From: Juglans regia
Lineage: Eukaryota > Streptophyta > Magnoliopsida > Fagales > Juglandaceae
Reading direction: 5' to 3'
Assembly: GCF_001411555.2 (NCBI RefSeq)
Contig: NC_049903.1
Coordinates: 31,289,083 to 31,353,082, forward strand
DNA: 64,000 nucleotides
Shown here in pieces: positions 11,995 through 23,900 of this stretch. The notes under the pieces are model-generated. The model was not told the DNA's origin, made no database searches, and saw only the letters and a list, made by a program, of their open reading frames with translations. Numbering within the stretch: position 1 is the stretch's first letter; each line of letters starts with the position of its first letter. The position numbers and the translations under genes were made by a program.

Positions 11995-12689
11995 TGTAAG
12001 ACCCAGTCCACTGCCAGGCCCAGGCCCGCGGCAAACATTTCCAGAATCCACGTCGCACGGGTTCACGCCATTTTTCCATTTTCATGCACGTCCCTCATTC
12101 CCTTTTATTTAGGTTTGATCTATTTCCTACTTATAGTCTATATATGTTAAGCATTGCCATTGCCCTCTCTTACGCCCTCAACCATCCATACTCTTTTGAG
12201 CATCCACTCTCTACTGTGAACCTCAGTCCAGACCTCACCACCGTGCCCAGCCACACGAAGCGGCCGCCCAACCCCCCCATAGCCTCTATTGCAAGCCTCG
12301 AAATCCTCTGTTTTAGATATTCGAAAACATAGCAACGTTCAGCCATCTTAAGCCGCTGCAATCACCCTCCACCGAGAGCTCCACCATGTTGTGACCCCAC
12401 AGAAACTGCCGGCGAAGACTTCCTGTCACCCCTGTCCGCCGCAAGCCGCCTAAAGTCCCCCGGTAAGCTCACGTCATTTTTGGTTAGTTTCTCTTCTCTC
12501 TCGGTCTCTCCCTCATTCTCCTCTCACTCGTCGCTCTCTCTTTCTCTCTCAGCCAGTGACCAGACGCCACTCCCCATCCACCGTATTCAACTGCCAACTC
12601 CACGCCGTCGTGCCCCCATCTCTCCGTAAGTGCTGCCGCTCTAATGTTGATTTTTTTTTTCTTTCTGTTCCCTAGTAGTTCATTATAAG

Positions 12690-12725
<36 letters not shown>

Positions 12726-14676
12726 CTTACGTTAACCAAATAGTAGGAAGTACTATTACCTTTTTACCCCTTATGGTATGCCTCCAAATTTATTGTTTCA
12801 GGTGTTTAGTTTAATGAGTTTATATTATGTACTTTGGGTTTGAAACCATGAGTATATTACGTGGGTTGCAGAGTATGTTTTTATTTGGACGTAGACGTAT
12901 GGATTTATATTTTTAAGTCGTTTTTGTAAGAGATTGATATTTTAACGGAATATTTATTATGTAAATACTGATGAATCTTTGAAGTGATCGGTAAGTGCAA
13001 AATTTTATTTTGAATCCTTTTAAAGGAATATTTTTTATTTAAACAAAAGTATGATTTTCTACTTATGATGATTTCAATATAGTTATGTTATTTGGTTTTA
13101 TAAATTATAGTAAGATGATAAGATCTCAATCGTAAATAAGTTAGAATTTAATGTTTTAGCCGAAGTTATTAAAGGGACATTGATGATTTTAGAAAGTGAT
13201 GATACATTTTGAGGTCATGAGAATTTTAAGTCTTGAGGAATTAAAATAAGTTATTTGAGAAGTTTAGGATTAAATATTGAAATACATGTTCAATTGAAAT
13301 TTACGGAAATTACGTGATTACCTTATAGGTGACAATTAATAATTGTTCGGTATTGTTGAGGAAATTTTTGGGAAAGTTAAGAAGTCCAGGTAAGTGGGAT
13401 TCCTATGCTATATTTGCATAAAAAGAAATGAACTGAGGTTGGGTTGTAAAAGAAAAAAAAAATGTGCATGTTGTTTTAAAAGGGAAAAGGTGGAAAACAA
13501 CCTCAGTATATGTTTTGTATTCACTCATGAGATATGTACGAAAGAGAAAAGAAATGCTTTTGACATGAATAGTGTAGACATGAGCAATATTTGACATGTT
13601 TATGAAATGTGCAAAAGAGCGAATATGAAAATTGAGATTTTTATACATGTGATATGAAATGTTTTTGGATCTGTTTTTGATCATCTTAAAATGATATAAT
13701 TGTGTTCGGCACGTGATTTGATATGATATAGATATGAAAAACCTTTGGCATACTTATCTATTTTGATTATGACTCTGAATATGGTTCTGATATGATGAAA
13801 CTGGTTCACGTGATATGGTTGGTACCAACATGATATGATATAATATGAGTGCACCCACTTTGGAAACAAAGTGATCTTTTATGTGTGCATACTCGAGGCT
13901 CCGAGATTGAAAAAAGAGAAGTTTCACAATATGATACTACCCGGTTTGGCTACCGGGGATAGCACAACCCTACCATGGGAGTTAAACATTGTATATGGAT
14001 ATGACATTATACGATACGATACGATATAATAAGATAAAGATGTGCAGTTATGTTATGCCAAAGCAGTTTTGAATATGAAAATGATATTTGAATATGAAAA
14101 TGGTATATGAATATGAAAATATTGAAAAGTCACTTTGATTTTTTTTTTGATAATACGTTTTGGAGATGTGTACATGAAAATGAAATATTTTGCCCCTGCA
14201 TACTAAACTTTCTAAAAATAGCTCATGTTTACATACTAGTATATGTTATCTGCTTACTGAGTTGTGGATAACTCACTCTTTATCTTGATTATTTTTCAGA
14301 TAACATAGATGACCCAACTGGGGGCAGGAATAAAAATTGGAACTTGACTAGATATGGATAGAAGGTCGAGTACCTAAGAATATCATTGTTAGTAGAAGGA
14401 TTTAACTTGAGTATTTGAAGTACTTTATGTTGTTTGGACCTATTGAGACTTAAAGATGTATCGTTTTATTTCGTTGAGATTACTAGGAGATTGTGGACCC
14501 CCTTTGATTTATGTTATTTTGTAATAATGACTTATAGAATTTGTATTTTGATTATTTGGAAAATATGAGATTGTGTACTATTTATGAAATCTTTAGAATT
14601 TTTAGATGCTTGGAAAGACAGATTTGTAAGTAATAGATAGTAATTCTCCAACCCCTTCAGGGTACGGGGCTTTACA
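11995..14676 (+). mobile_element. Solo LTR of an LTR retrotransposon
   Basis: 2682-bp unit beginning TGTAAGACCC and ending GGGGCTTTACA (inverted ends TGTAAgaCCC / TGTAAAGCCCC, with TG...CA termini). Exactly the same 5 bp, AATTC, lies on both sides (11990-11994 and 14677-14681), as integrase-mediated insertion produces. There is no second LTR, primer site or polyprotein, so it is a solo LTR left by recombination. The left third is C-rich with CT tracts and the right part ends in AT-rich DNA with repeated gatatga runs. A partly matching, broken copy lies at about 33590-36190. Length and style suggest Ty3/gypsy, but this is inference. Confidence 0.85.
12691..12724. repeat. (TA)n microsatellite
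   Basis: About 16 TA units inside the solo LTR. Likely polymorphic. Confidence 0.9.
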
Positions 14677-14681
14677 AATTC

Positions 14682-16251
14682 ATTGCAAAGAATGCAATAT
14701 ATATTTGCTATGAAATAAAAATCTTGTTGCAAAGAATGCAATCATAGAAGGTGTGAATCGCTTGAGAAAATGTTACTTAGACACGAAGTTCAAAGTTGTA
14801 AATGAGTTCAATCTTACCATTCTCATGACTCAACCATTTATCGGCAAGGCATGTGTGAACATGCAGTTTCAATGCAAATTGACTCATGATTGTTTGATGC
14901 TATTGATTTTATGAGTTGTAATATATAAGCACAAACACAATACTCTCTTTGATCTTTGATGGTACTGTATTTGTTGGGAAGGAATTTTGGAAAGACAGAG
15001 ATAGAAGAGAGATAGAGAGGATAGGAGAATATGGAATCCATTACCCATATATATGCCAAACAATATGAACGTCTCCATCCCTCCTAACAAATGTAGAAAT
15101 TATTCTCATGCCATTGAAAATTCGGTTCTCTTTTAATTGTTTAAAATTCTAGCCCTTGTATCAAGTATTGTCAATGAATGTTTTGTTGAAATATTGGAGG
15201 AAACCAAAGTTGGGTTGTAGTACAACCATTGTACCCTGTTTACCCTATGCGGTGAAAATGGAGTGCAGGGCGAATAGGGAAGAAAAATATAGTGAGACTC
15301 AAGGGTTTTATTATAAATATAAACATAAAAGCTAGGGATAGGAAATTTAGATTTTTATTTTTTATTTTTTTAATAAGTCACGTGGCATGCCACATCAACG
15401 GAACAAAATGAGCGGTGTAACCGAGACGGCATAGTAGTAATACTATTTATTGTAAATTGGGATTTTAACAAAGAAAATGAAAGATTTCTTGTGGATCTCA
15501 GTGCAAAAAGACATGCTTGCTAAAATTCAATAAAAAATCATTGAACAAAAATAGAAAGAATCTTTGTCAATTCCTTATAAGTGCGCAAAGACATTGCAGA
15601 ATTGGGGAAGGAAAATATAAGAGTCACATAAAAGCCCTTATTCCTGCGTATAAGTTTGACTGCTGTATAATTAACCTAAAACCAACAATTAGGTCATGAA
15701 TATTGGATTTATTTTTTGTTTTACTTGTAAAGTCTCAAATGCAGAAGTTTTATGCAAGCATTTTGTTAAAAAGTGGGCCCAATTAAAAAAGTGATATTTT
15801 TTAACACTTAGTTAAAAATGTGATTAGTTGTTTCTACTTTTAGTTTTTTTTTTTTTTACATAAAATTTAGTTTTCATTTTAATATGTTTTTATTGTTATA
15901 GACAATGGACAATGTTCATTGTTCAATGTTCTTGTTTGATTTTTTGAGATTTATTTCATTTCCTTAATTATTTTTTTAATACTATTTTTTTCTTGACAAT
16001 ATTTTAGTAAAATAGAGGCTTTTAAAAAATAATAATTTTTTGTAAAATTTGGACTCGGGTATTCAAATTTATGGATTTCAAAACTCGGATTCATCTAGAT
16101 ACTAACCCAAATCATAATCTGGATATCCAATCCGCATTACAAACTCAAATTCAAGTCTGAATATAACTAGATACCCAAATCTATATCCAAGTAAATAGTC
16201 ATAACCACTTGTTATAAATGTAGGAAAAAGTACATTTTTCACTATCCAACT
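14682..16251. other. Intergenic, no gene seen
   Basis: AT-rich. 15240-15450 has mixed composition but no family match. 15517-15699 is a short open frame without support. Confidence 0.45.
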
Positions 16252-16814
16252 GAGCATTCTCATTGGATTAGCTGAAAGCTAAATCTAATGAGAATTTAGC
16301 TATTAAGTCGGTAAATTGCTCACATTGAATTAGCTATATTCCAATGGAATATAGCTACAGTAATATCCAAACTAATTTCCAAATTTAGAACACACTATTC
16401 ATTCATCAAATCTCTTTTATATTATTTCTTTCTCTCTCCTTTTAATATCAATTATTTATCTCTCTATTTTAAATGACAATTGAAAAAATATAATTAGAAT
16501 ACAATTACTAATTAATATATAATATTATGAATAGTAAAATATGATAAAATAAAATAAATTCATAATTAAAAAAATAAAAAAATAAAAAAATTATTAATTA
16601 TTAATTACTATATAATGAATAAATGGATAATCCAATTTGGAGATTTGATGTGAATAGTCAAAGTTAAATTCATCTTATATTATTTTATTGTCATATAATA
16701 AAAAAATGGTTATTCCAATGTAGAAACTTATGTGAATGTAATAACTAAATGCTAAATTCATCTTGCATTCATAAAAAATGTACTTTAACTTTAACTAATC
16801 CAATGAAAGTGTTC
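16252..16814. mobile_element. Non-autonomous TIR element, second copy
   Basis: Left end GAGCATTCTCATTGGATTAG (16252-16271) is inverted at 16795-16814 (complement GAACACTTTCATTGGATTAG), with gctgaaagctaaa / ttaaagttaaag continuing the match inward. The same ends define 1953-2493. The interior is A/T-rich and non-coding. Confidence 0.65.
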
Positions 16815-17776
16815 TAGAGGCTAATAATTTGACATACATGATGTGAAATTAGTTGTAGAGTGAACAAGTATATTTTCTTCGTTAAGGTGGATAAATGGAT
16901 CAATTTCATACATGAAAGTTACCAGTATGATCAATTTTTAACTTTTAAACCTTAGATACCAATCCCCTACAAGGTCAAACCCTAATGTAATTGTAATTTT
17001 TCGTTATTCCATATCGATGAATGTTTGGTTTATAAAAGATTTTATAATAATAAATTTATAGACTTATGTTGACTGATTTGTTATATTAAATTATACATCT
17101 CATTTAATTATAACGTAGATGTGATATGAAATATCAAATCACGTCAATTTATAAATTATAAAATTACTTTATAAATATAAAATTTGTCTAGTATGTTTAT
17201 AGGCAAATCTTAGTTCTTTTCTTGGAAATGACTTTTCCACGTCATTGTACCTACATTAAAAAGAAAAGGAAAAGACATGCCGTGGCAATGGCGATGAATA
17301 AATGAAAATTGATGTCGCATATTTTAATTTTAAAAATAAGATTTGTTACTGTTTATTTGATATGATATCACATCAATCTATGCCAATGTTTAATACATGT
17401 GATCATTATTTTTCAAAATAAAAGCTGATATGATATATTTTAAGTGACTTCATAAATTAACTATTAAAATAAAAATCTATTTAAAATATGATACATAATG
17501 AAAACAATATGTATTAAGATGAAGGGAAAATGCTTCTATCACCTAGAGGAGCTATCGAGAGAATTTATAGATTTTTTATTTATTTAATAGTTAAGGAAGT
17601 ATTTTTTAATACATTTATGAATTTTTTTTTTCAAAATATTTAAAGAGATCTAAAAACTATTTTAAAATACAATTGCACTATCGTTACATTACAATACAAT
17701 ACAGGTGTCACCTTTCTCGGTGATTCTAGCATTCATTGTCCTAAACTGAAGAACCGTGGTATAATAGGCTAAGGGT
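16815..17776. other. Intergenic with a MITE fragment
   Basis: 17040-17195 (taatttatagacttatgttg ... aaatcacgtcaatttataaa) resembles the short MITE family seen at 22254-22413, 30575-30705 and 32285-32405. Nothing else supportable. Confidence 0.4.
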
Positions 17777-17946
17777 GTGTTTGGATGTTAAAGTGAGTTG
17801 AGTTGAGATGATAAAATATTATTAGAATATTATTTTTTAATATTATTATTATTTTAAAATTTTAAAAAATTAAATTACTTATTATATTTTGTATTAGAAT
17901 TTAAAAAAATTATAATGATGAGTTGAGATGAGTTTGGGATCTAAAC
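17777..17946 (+). mobile_element. AT-rich MITE, intact reference copy
   Basis: Begins GTTTGGATGTTAAAGTGAG and ends GAGTTTGGGATCTAAAC; the outer 8 bases are inverted (GTTTGGAT / ATCTAAAC, one mismatch). Inside: gagttgagatgataaaatatt, a run of TTATTATTATTTTAAAATTT, then ataatgatgagttgagatgag. At least seven other copies occur in the window (2552-3300 split, 4134-4640 two copies, 5227-5326, 5628-5801, 39747-39939, 57690-58110). It ends about 290 bp before the MAM33 start codon. Confidence 0.75.
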
Positions 17947-18126
17947 TCATCCGAAGTTAATATTAACCGAAACAAAATGTCGTCAGTCATTGTGAACGGC
18001 CCAAGCCGGTTTGCGTAGGCAGAGGACCAAATGAGGCCCAATTGGAAAAGCCCGAAGAAAGGAAACCTTCTGGAAGGCATTTGAAAAATATTTTAAAATA
18101 AAAAGCGTATATGTGGCTTTGTACAA

Positions 18127-18200
18127 CTATAAAGTATAAACCCTAGAGGAGACGCAAACAAAAAGCCTAAAACCCTCTTATTGCCAAAACCCTAAACCCA
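18127..18200 (+). promoter_or_regulatory. MAM33 core promoter / 5' UTR with telo-box motifs
   Basis: A TATA-like ACTATAAAGTATAAA lies at 18126-18140. AAACCCTAG at 18138 and AAACCCTAAACCC at 18187-18199 match the plant telo-box, an element common upstream of genes for translation and organelle biogenesis. This fits a housekeeping mitochondrial gene; transcription start was not determined. Confidence 0.5.
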
Positions 18201-18231
18201 AATTCCCCGTCAAGCTTTGAACAACAATCAA

Positions 18232-20193
18232 ATGGCTTTGTATTCCATGCTCCGCAGAACTTCCTCTTCCGTACTTCCTCTCGCCATCAGATCCTTCGGA
18301 TCACCTAGGCCCTTCCATGGCGTAATCTCCACCATTCTCTCAGCCAGAAAGGGCGAACTGGCCAGCGCGCTCTGCCGGCGAAGCTTCGTCCCGTATCTGC
18401 GCTTCTCCACCACCACTTCTACGAAACCTATCAACGATGAGAGCCTTATTAGTGTCCTCCACTCCGAGATCGAATGCGCCCAGGAAGAAGCTCACGAAAA
18501 CGTCAGTTTTCTTTTAGTTTCTTCCCTTACTTTGGCTAATTCTTTTGTTTAGTCTCGTTTTTTCTATAATTATTCCCCTTGTTGGGTAGGTATGAGAATC
18601 GTTCTCTCTTTTTGCTGTTATCTATAAAGGTTAAAAGGGCATTTTTGGTTGTGAATAATATTTTACTCTAGATTTTTTATTTAATAAATTAAAATACTTT
18701 TTTGGTTATTTTCCTACTTAAATTTCCAAACTCTCATTTTCGGAAGCAAAATTTTGTTTTGGGAACCTAATAGGTGCTAGAGAGTTATAGCTTGAATGCT
18801 TCAAATGCCTTCTCCATCGGGTATTGCTGAGAAAATGGTGGATAAGCAAATCATTTTGTTAGTTTATCCTCCATATAAAAAGTTATCAAGTAACGAGCCA
18901 AGCATTTGCGTATTTTCTCAGTTGAGTGGGGTATTTTGTTTACTTTTGAATCGTTAATCACCTTAAAACTTGTGTTTTTTTTTTGGGTGTAGGAACTAGG
19001 CGCAAATTGAAACCTATGTATTTTCTGGGTTTTCAAAATTCTAACCATTCTATTTCATGCTTCCTTTCGAATTTTTGGTTCGGTGGAGGTTATTTGTATT
19101 GATATATTTGGGTATTTGAAGTTCTGAACGTATGTTGGCTTTATTGGCATGTATGCACGGTTCCCAACATACTTTTGAGACTTGTGTTCTGCGGTTATTC
19201 TGAATCTCTTTTTGAAGTTCCTGGTCTGTTTTTGCAAATTTGAAGCTGGGTTTTTCTTACTACTCGAACTCTGTTTTGGGAGGGGTGCAGCTGGTATAGC
19301 ACAGCTGCACCCCTTACTTGCATCATTACAGTGCCCAGAAATTAGGACTGCAGTTAAAATTGCACGACAGATAAATTCATATGCCCATATCTAGCTGTAA
19401 AAGTTACATGCAAGAGGAAGCATACTTTGATCCTTTTATGCTATTGGTAGATTTTTTTTTTTAAGGGGGAGGGTAAGGTTGCATACGATTTCCTTGTCTG
19501 ATTCCTTGGGATATATTTATTCAAGAGTTATGATCTGCATATGGTGTTGATAATCTGCTGATGTCCAAGCATTTTTCTTGTCAATATTAACTAAACAGGT
19601 GGAAGAGGTCCCAGATAATTTCCCCTTTAAGATTGAAGACACACCTGGAGAAAGAACTATATTGCTTACAAGAAACTACGGAGATGAAATCATTAAGGTT
19701 CAAGTTGACATCCCTCAACCTGGAGTCGGGGAGGAGGAGGAGGAGGATGGCAATGATGCAGAAGCTAGTGTTGATTCTAGCATTCCTTTGGTCGTGATTA
19801 TAACCAAAGGAAATGGATTGTCTCTGGAGTTTGGTGTCACCGCTTTACCTGATGAGATTTGCATTGATAGCTTGACGGTTAAGCAACCAGAAGGTTCTGA
19901 AGATGAGCTTGCCTATGAAGGACCTGATTTTAAGTAAGCTTGTCATAACCGACAACCATTTTTTTTTTTAATCTCGTATGAGCTTTCCATAATCATTTAC
20001 TCATTATCCGATATTCTTCATGGTTGCCCCCAGTGATCTGGATGAGAACTTGCAGAAGGCTTTCCACAAATATCTTGAGATTCGAGGGATCAAACCCAGC
20101 ACAACCAACTTCTTGCACGAGTATATGGGCAACAAAGAAACCAAAGAGTACCTTATGTGGCTAAAGAACATCAAGGATTTTATTGAGAAGTGA
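18232..20193 (+). CDS. MAM33 / p32-family mitochondrial acidic glycoprotein
   Basis: Predicted 254-residue mitochondrial matrix protein of the MAM33/p32 family (plant 'mitochondrial glycoprotein'), members of which form doughnut-shaped acidic trimers and assist mitochondrial gene expression or complex assembly. Exons 18232-18501, 19599-19933 and 20034-20193 join to 765 nt in frame. Residues 1 to about 65 are rich in Arg, Ser and Leu with few acids (MALYSMLRRTSSSVLPLAIR), a typical mitochondrial presequence. The mature part carries the family start DESLISVLHSEIECAQEE, an acidic loop at 135-145 (EEEEEDGNDAE) and the C-terminal FLHEYMGNKETKEYLMWLKN block. ATG 18232 is chosen because it opens the presequence; the TTG at 18217 is upstream leader. 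Gene is convergent with P5CS. Specific role unknown. Confidence 0.93.
19282..19313. repeat. Perfect 12-bp hairpin in MAM33 intron 1
   Basis: GGGGTGCAGCTG at 19282-19293 is exactly inverted at 19302-19313 with an 8-base loop. GC-rich against an AT-rich intron. No known family; function not inferred. Confidence 0.75.
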
Positions 20194-20965
20194 ATTCATT
20201 GAAAATCCTGCTAAAAATGTTTTGGTTTTGGGAGGGTAGTAGACCCCACTTTTTCAGATTTCGTCTGTTGTATTCGTAGCTTGTTTAGCTGAGGAAAGAT
20301 TACCTATAAATTCTGAGCAACAATCTCAGGTCAATTGAATTTAATCCTCTGAAATGTTATAGAGTGAGTTTTTCAGAAACTTATACACCTGTTAGACACA
20401 TTTTACTATTCATGTTGAAAAATTGCATCTGCGTAGGTTGGTCGAGTTCGGTATTTGGTAGTGAAATGTTAATGGCTGAATCAAACAGCTGTTCTATGAT
20501 TAAAATCGGCTCTTGCAAATTATGTGGCAATGTAGTGTAAAAGAAATGGTAACTTCCGCTGTATTAAAATAACAAGCACATTTGCTTTAAGAAAATATTA
20601 GAATGTCGTCTGGGTTTGTTCTTTCATTATGATCGTTTAGTGTATTGATGTATACTTTTTATATTTTTAAAAATATTTAAATATGTTAAAAAAAATATTA
20701 AAAAAATAAAATAAAAAAATAAAAATGCAAATTTGACTCTTTGCTTCAACCAAAACTGAAAGTCACAATATCCTTCGTAATCGTACAAGGTAAAAAAAAA
20801 AAATCCATTCAAAAAAGGTCCCTACAGGAGCCAAGAATGATACCAGTGGAATGGGTCTGGAAAAGGTGAAAAAGGAAATTCTTTTATCTTAATATAAAAC
20901 ATAGGATCTCATGAGCAGCCGATGAACCGCAACTTCCAGCCTTGGACAGATCTGTTTCTGAATTA
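20194..20965. other. Convergent 3' spacer between MAM33 and P5CS
   Basis: Holds the 3' UTRs of both genes, read towards each other. 20640-20725 is an A/T low-complexity block on the P5CS side. No gene. Confidence 0.6.
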
Positions 20966-23900
20966 CTAGGAATGATGCAGAACCTTGTGTGTATAACTAA
21001 CACCTTTATCACCATCCACCACCTGACCACGTCCTCTCAAAATCCTGTTTGTGATAGAGGATTAATGATTAATCAAAGCTAACCGCATAAAGAACTTTCT
21101 ATCTTGTTGATTTGATGTCTGATCATATCATGAAAATAGTTACTCATGTCAGTCAATAATAGTCTTTGAATGCAGAATTCTCATACCATCGTACTGTTAA
21201 TAGTCCTTCTACTCCCACAGGACCTCGAGCATGAATCCGGCTCGTACTTATACCGACCTGTTCAGCAATTATATAGAACCAAAAACAGCTTTAAAGGGGG
21301 GTATGAAAAGTCGAGCACATTGGCCCTGAACACAAGAACGGTTGAAACATCAGATACCTCTGCGCCAAGTCCAAAGCGTGCACCATCACAGAATCGTGTG
21401 CTTGCATTATGAAAGACTGCAGCACTGTTGATGTAGACAGATTGGTGATAAGAAGAACATAAAGGAAAGCAACATGTAGGAAAAACATTATTTCATGAGG
21501 CACAATTCTTAGAGGAGTACGACTTTAGTATATCGATTCACTTTTTTTTTGTGTGAAGGTATCAATTCCCCTTTAGAGTACCAAAAATGGGAAAATATCA
21601 TAACAGCTATCTCTTAGAAGAACTAGATTGTAACAATGTATTTATTGGATGCATCATCTCCACAAAAGTAGTTTCCGCTCACCCTTAATCACATACGTGG
21701 ATTGAGTCGTTTTGAAAAAGAGTGTAATTTATTATTAAAAAATTATTAATTTTTTATGTAAATCTCGTATTTATTATTATTTTTAAATAATTACACGACG
21801 TTTGCACACTTATAACTATAACTATTATTTCTCTAATCCAATTGATCATACGGTACGGCTACCCAGTACTGAAAATAGCTTTTGAAGATTAGGTCGAACC
21901 AAGAGGAAAATTAGCAAATTCAAATATTGAATTGGAAGAAAGGGTGCCTTTTTCTCATGTTTCAGAGATCGGAGACACTAGAAAGATTCTAGGTGCACTA
22001 AACATGTAAGCTTCGAGCTGGAGGCTCAGATGAGAGCTAAAGGGTGAAAATAGCAATGGTGTCCTGCTATTTGCAGTATACATACTTTTATGAACTGGAT
22101 GGTGAATTTCTGGAGAATAGTCAGAGATGTAAGGTGGTAAGAATGGGGGTTTGGTGAATAAGAACTGTGTGAGCAGGGATGATTGGTGAATTTGGAGTCC
22201 TTGGTGACTGTCGTTTGTAGAGATGATTGGTGAGAATAAAAACTAGGGAAATACTCTAGCACACAAAAGCAATCTTACACACTGACATGACTTAATGTGA
22301 TTCGTCAGATTGTAAAATTATTTTTATTATAAAGTAGATTTAACAGATCAGATAAATTACATCAGTTTGAAGGATTTTTTTTGTGTAATTGCTTTGTGTA
22401 TACGGTTCTAGAGTATGGCCTGCAATGATAGTCATCCATAGGAAAATTGCTGACAGAAGGCCAGTGGTATATGCTACTATCAAAGGTGAGTGTAATATTT
22501 GGTATTTGGAGGAGCACTGGGATGAATTATTTTCCTATCTCGACTGCATAAATTATCGTGTAAGCCACATCTATCGTGAATGGAATGTTGTGGCTGATTT
22601 TCTTACTGAGGGGTGCTGTGGGCTTAGATATGTAGTGGTCTGCTGACTGTGATAATCTCCCTAGCCTGTTAAGAGGTCTTCTTAGGATGGACATAATTGG
22701 TCTTCCTTATATGCGTTGTGATTAGGATGTCTGGTTTTCCTTTGGCCTTTTTACGTGCATTTGGTTCTTTGTTGATTTGTTTTATTTTTCTTGCAGGTTT
22801 TGATCCTGGTTTTGGTCCTTGTTTCTGATTTTATGGGTAATTTGTATTTTGGTTGGAATTTTCGGCTCTAGGTTACCTAAGTTATGCTTATTTACCAAAT
22901 TGTAACACCCAGGTATCTGCTTGTAACCATGGTTTTTCTCCGTCAAAAGTGAGGACTATCAATAAAATTGGAGTTCCGTCCTCTTCCTAAAAAGAAATGA
23001 TACTAATTTTGTGCAAAAAGAAAGCCTACCTGTCAACTTGACGTAGGAAAGTTTCAGCAACTTCACTGTCTTCTGTGATGATACAATCAGTATGAGCACT
23101 ACAACAAAGTCGAGGTAGAGAAGAGAATTAGAGTCAGAGACTCACTTATTATTACTTTCATTATATACAAACAGAAACCATTAGAAAATGAAATCCAAAG
23201 GTTTCCAACATACCTCCCGTTTTCATTTATGTGGTCAATGGCAGAAAACACATCATCTACGATTTCAATTGTGCAAGCCATGGAGCTGTATTCATGATGC
23301 AATGAATTTGCCTCTACAATATTCAACAAAGTGCTGGCTTTTGGTCCACCATATAGAGTAACATCTGCAAAAGTGAACTTGCATTAGTGCAGAATCCCTT
23401 AAATTCCATAAATGCTGAATTTTTCAAGCAGTATCTTTAGGAGTTAGTGCATCACGGGGACAATAACAATAATATTTCCAGGAGTTGTGGTGGAAATTTC
23501 GGGTGCTGGCAGTAAATGAAGTGTTATAATTAATCACTACTGTGACAAGATATAAAACTTTGGCCCGTTCATAAATTTGGTCATCAGAACTGTGAGAGTC
23601 CTTTGTTCAAAGGGCTGCTTACACTTTTGGGGAGTATCCCTTGATGGAAACAGTTGGGGGGATCTGAACATGGATGGAGTTAAGAACATTCAACAGCTAT
23701 AGTGGTTTGACAGGTTGGTCCAGTAGAATTTATAAAATCATGTTTGACATTGTCCAACCTCATGTTAGTTTGTTTTGATAACCAAAGTTATAATACATAA
23801 TAAAACCTCATGCAACGCACTAACCCAGGTCCAACTACACGAATCTTGGTTTGTTGATGCTATTTAGAAATTTAAAAAAAAAAAAAATTAGTTAAATAGA

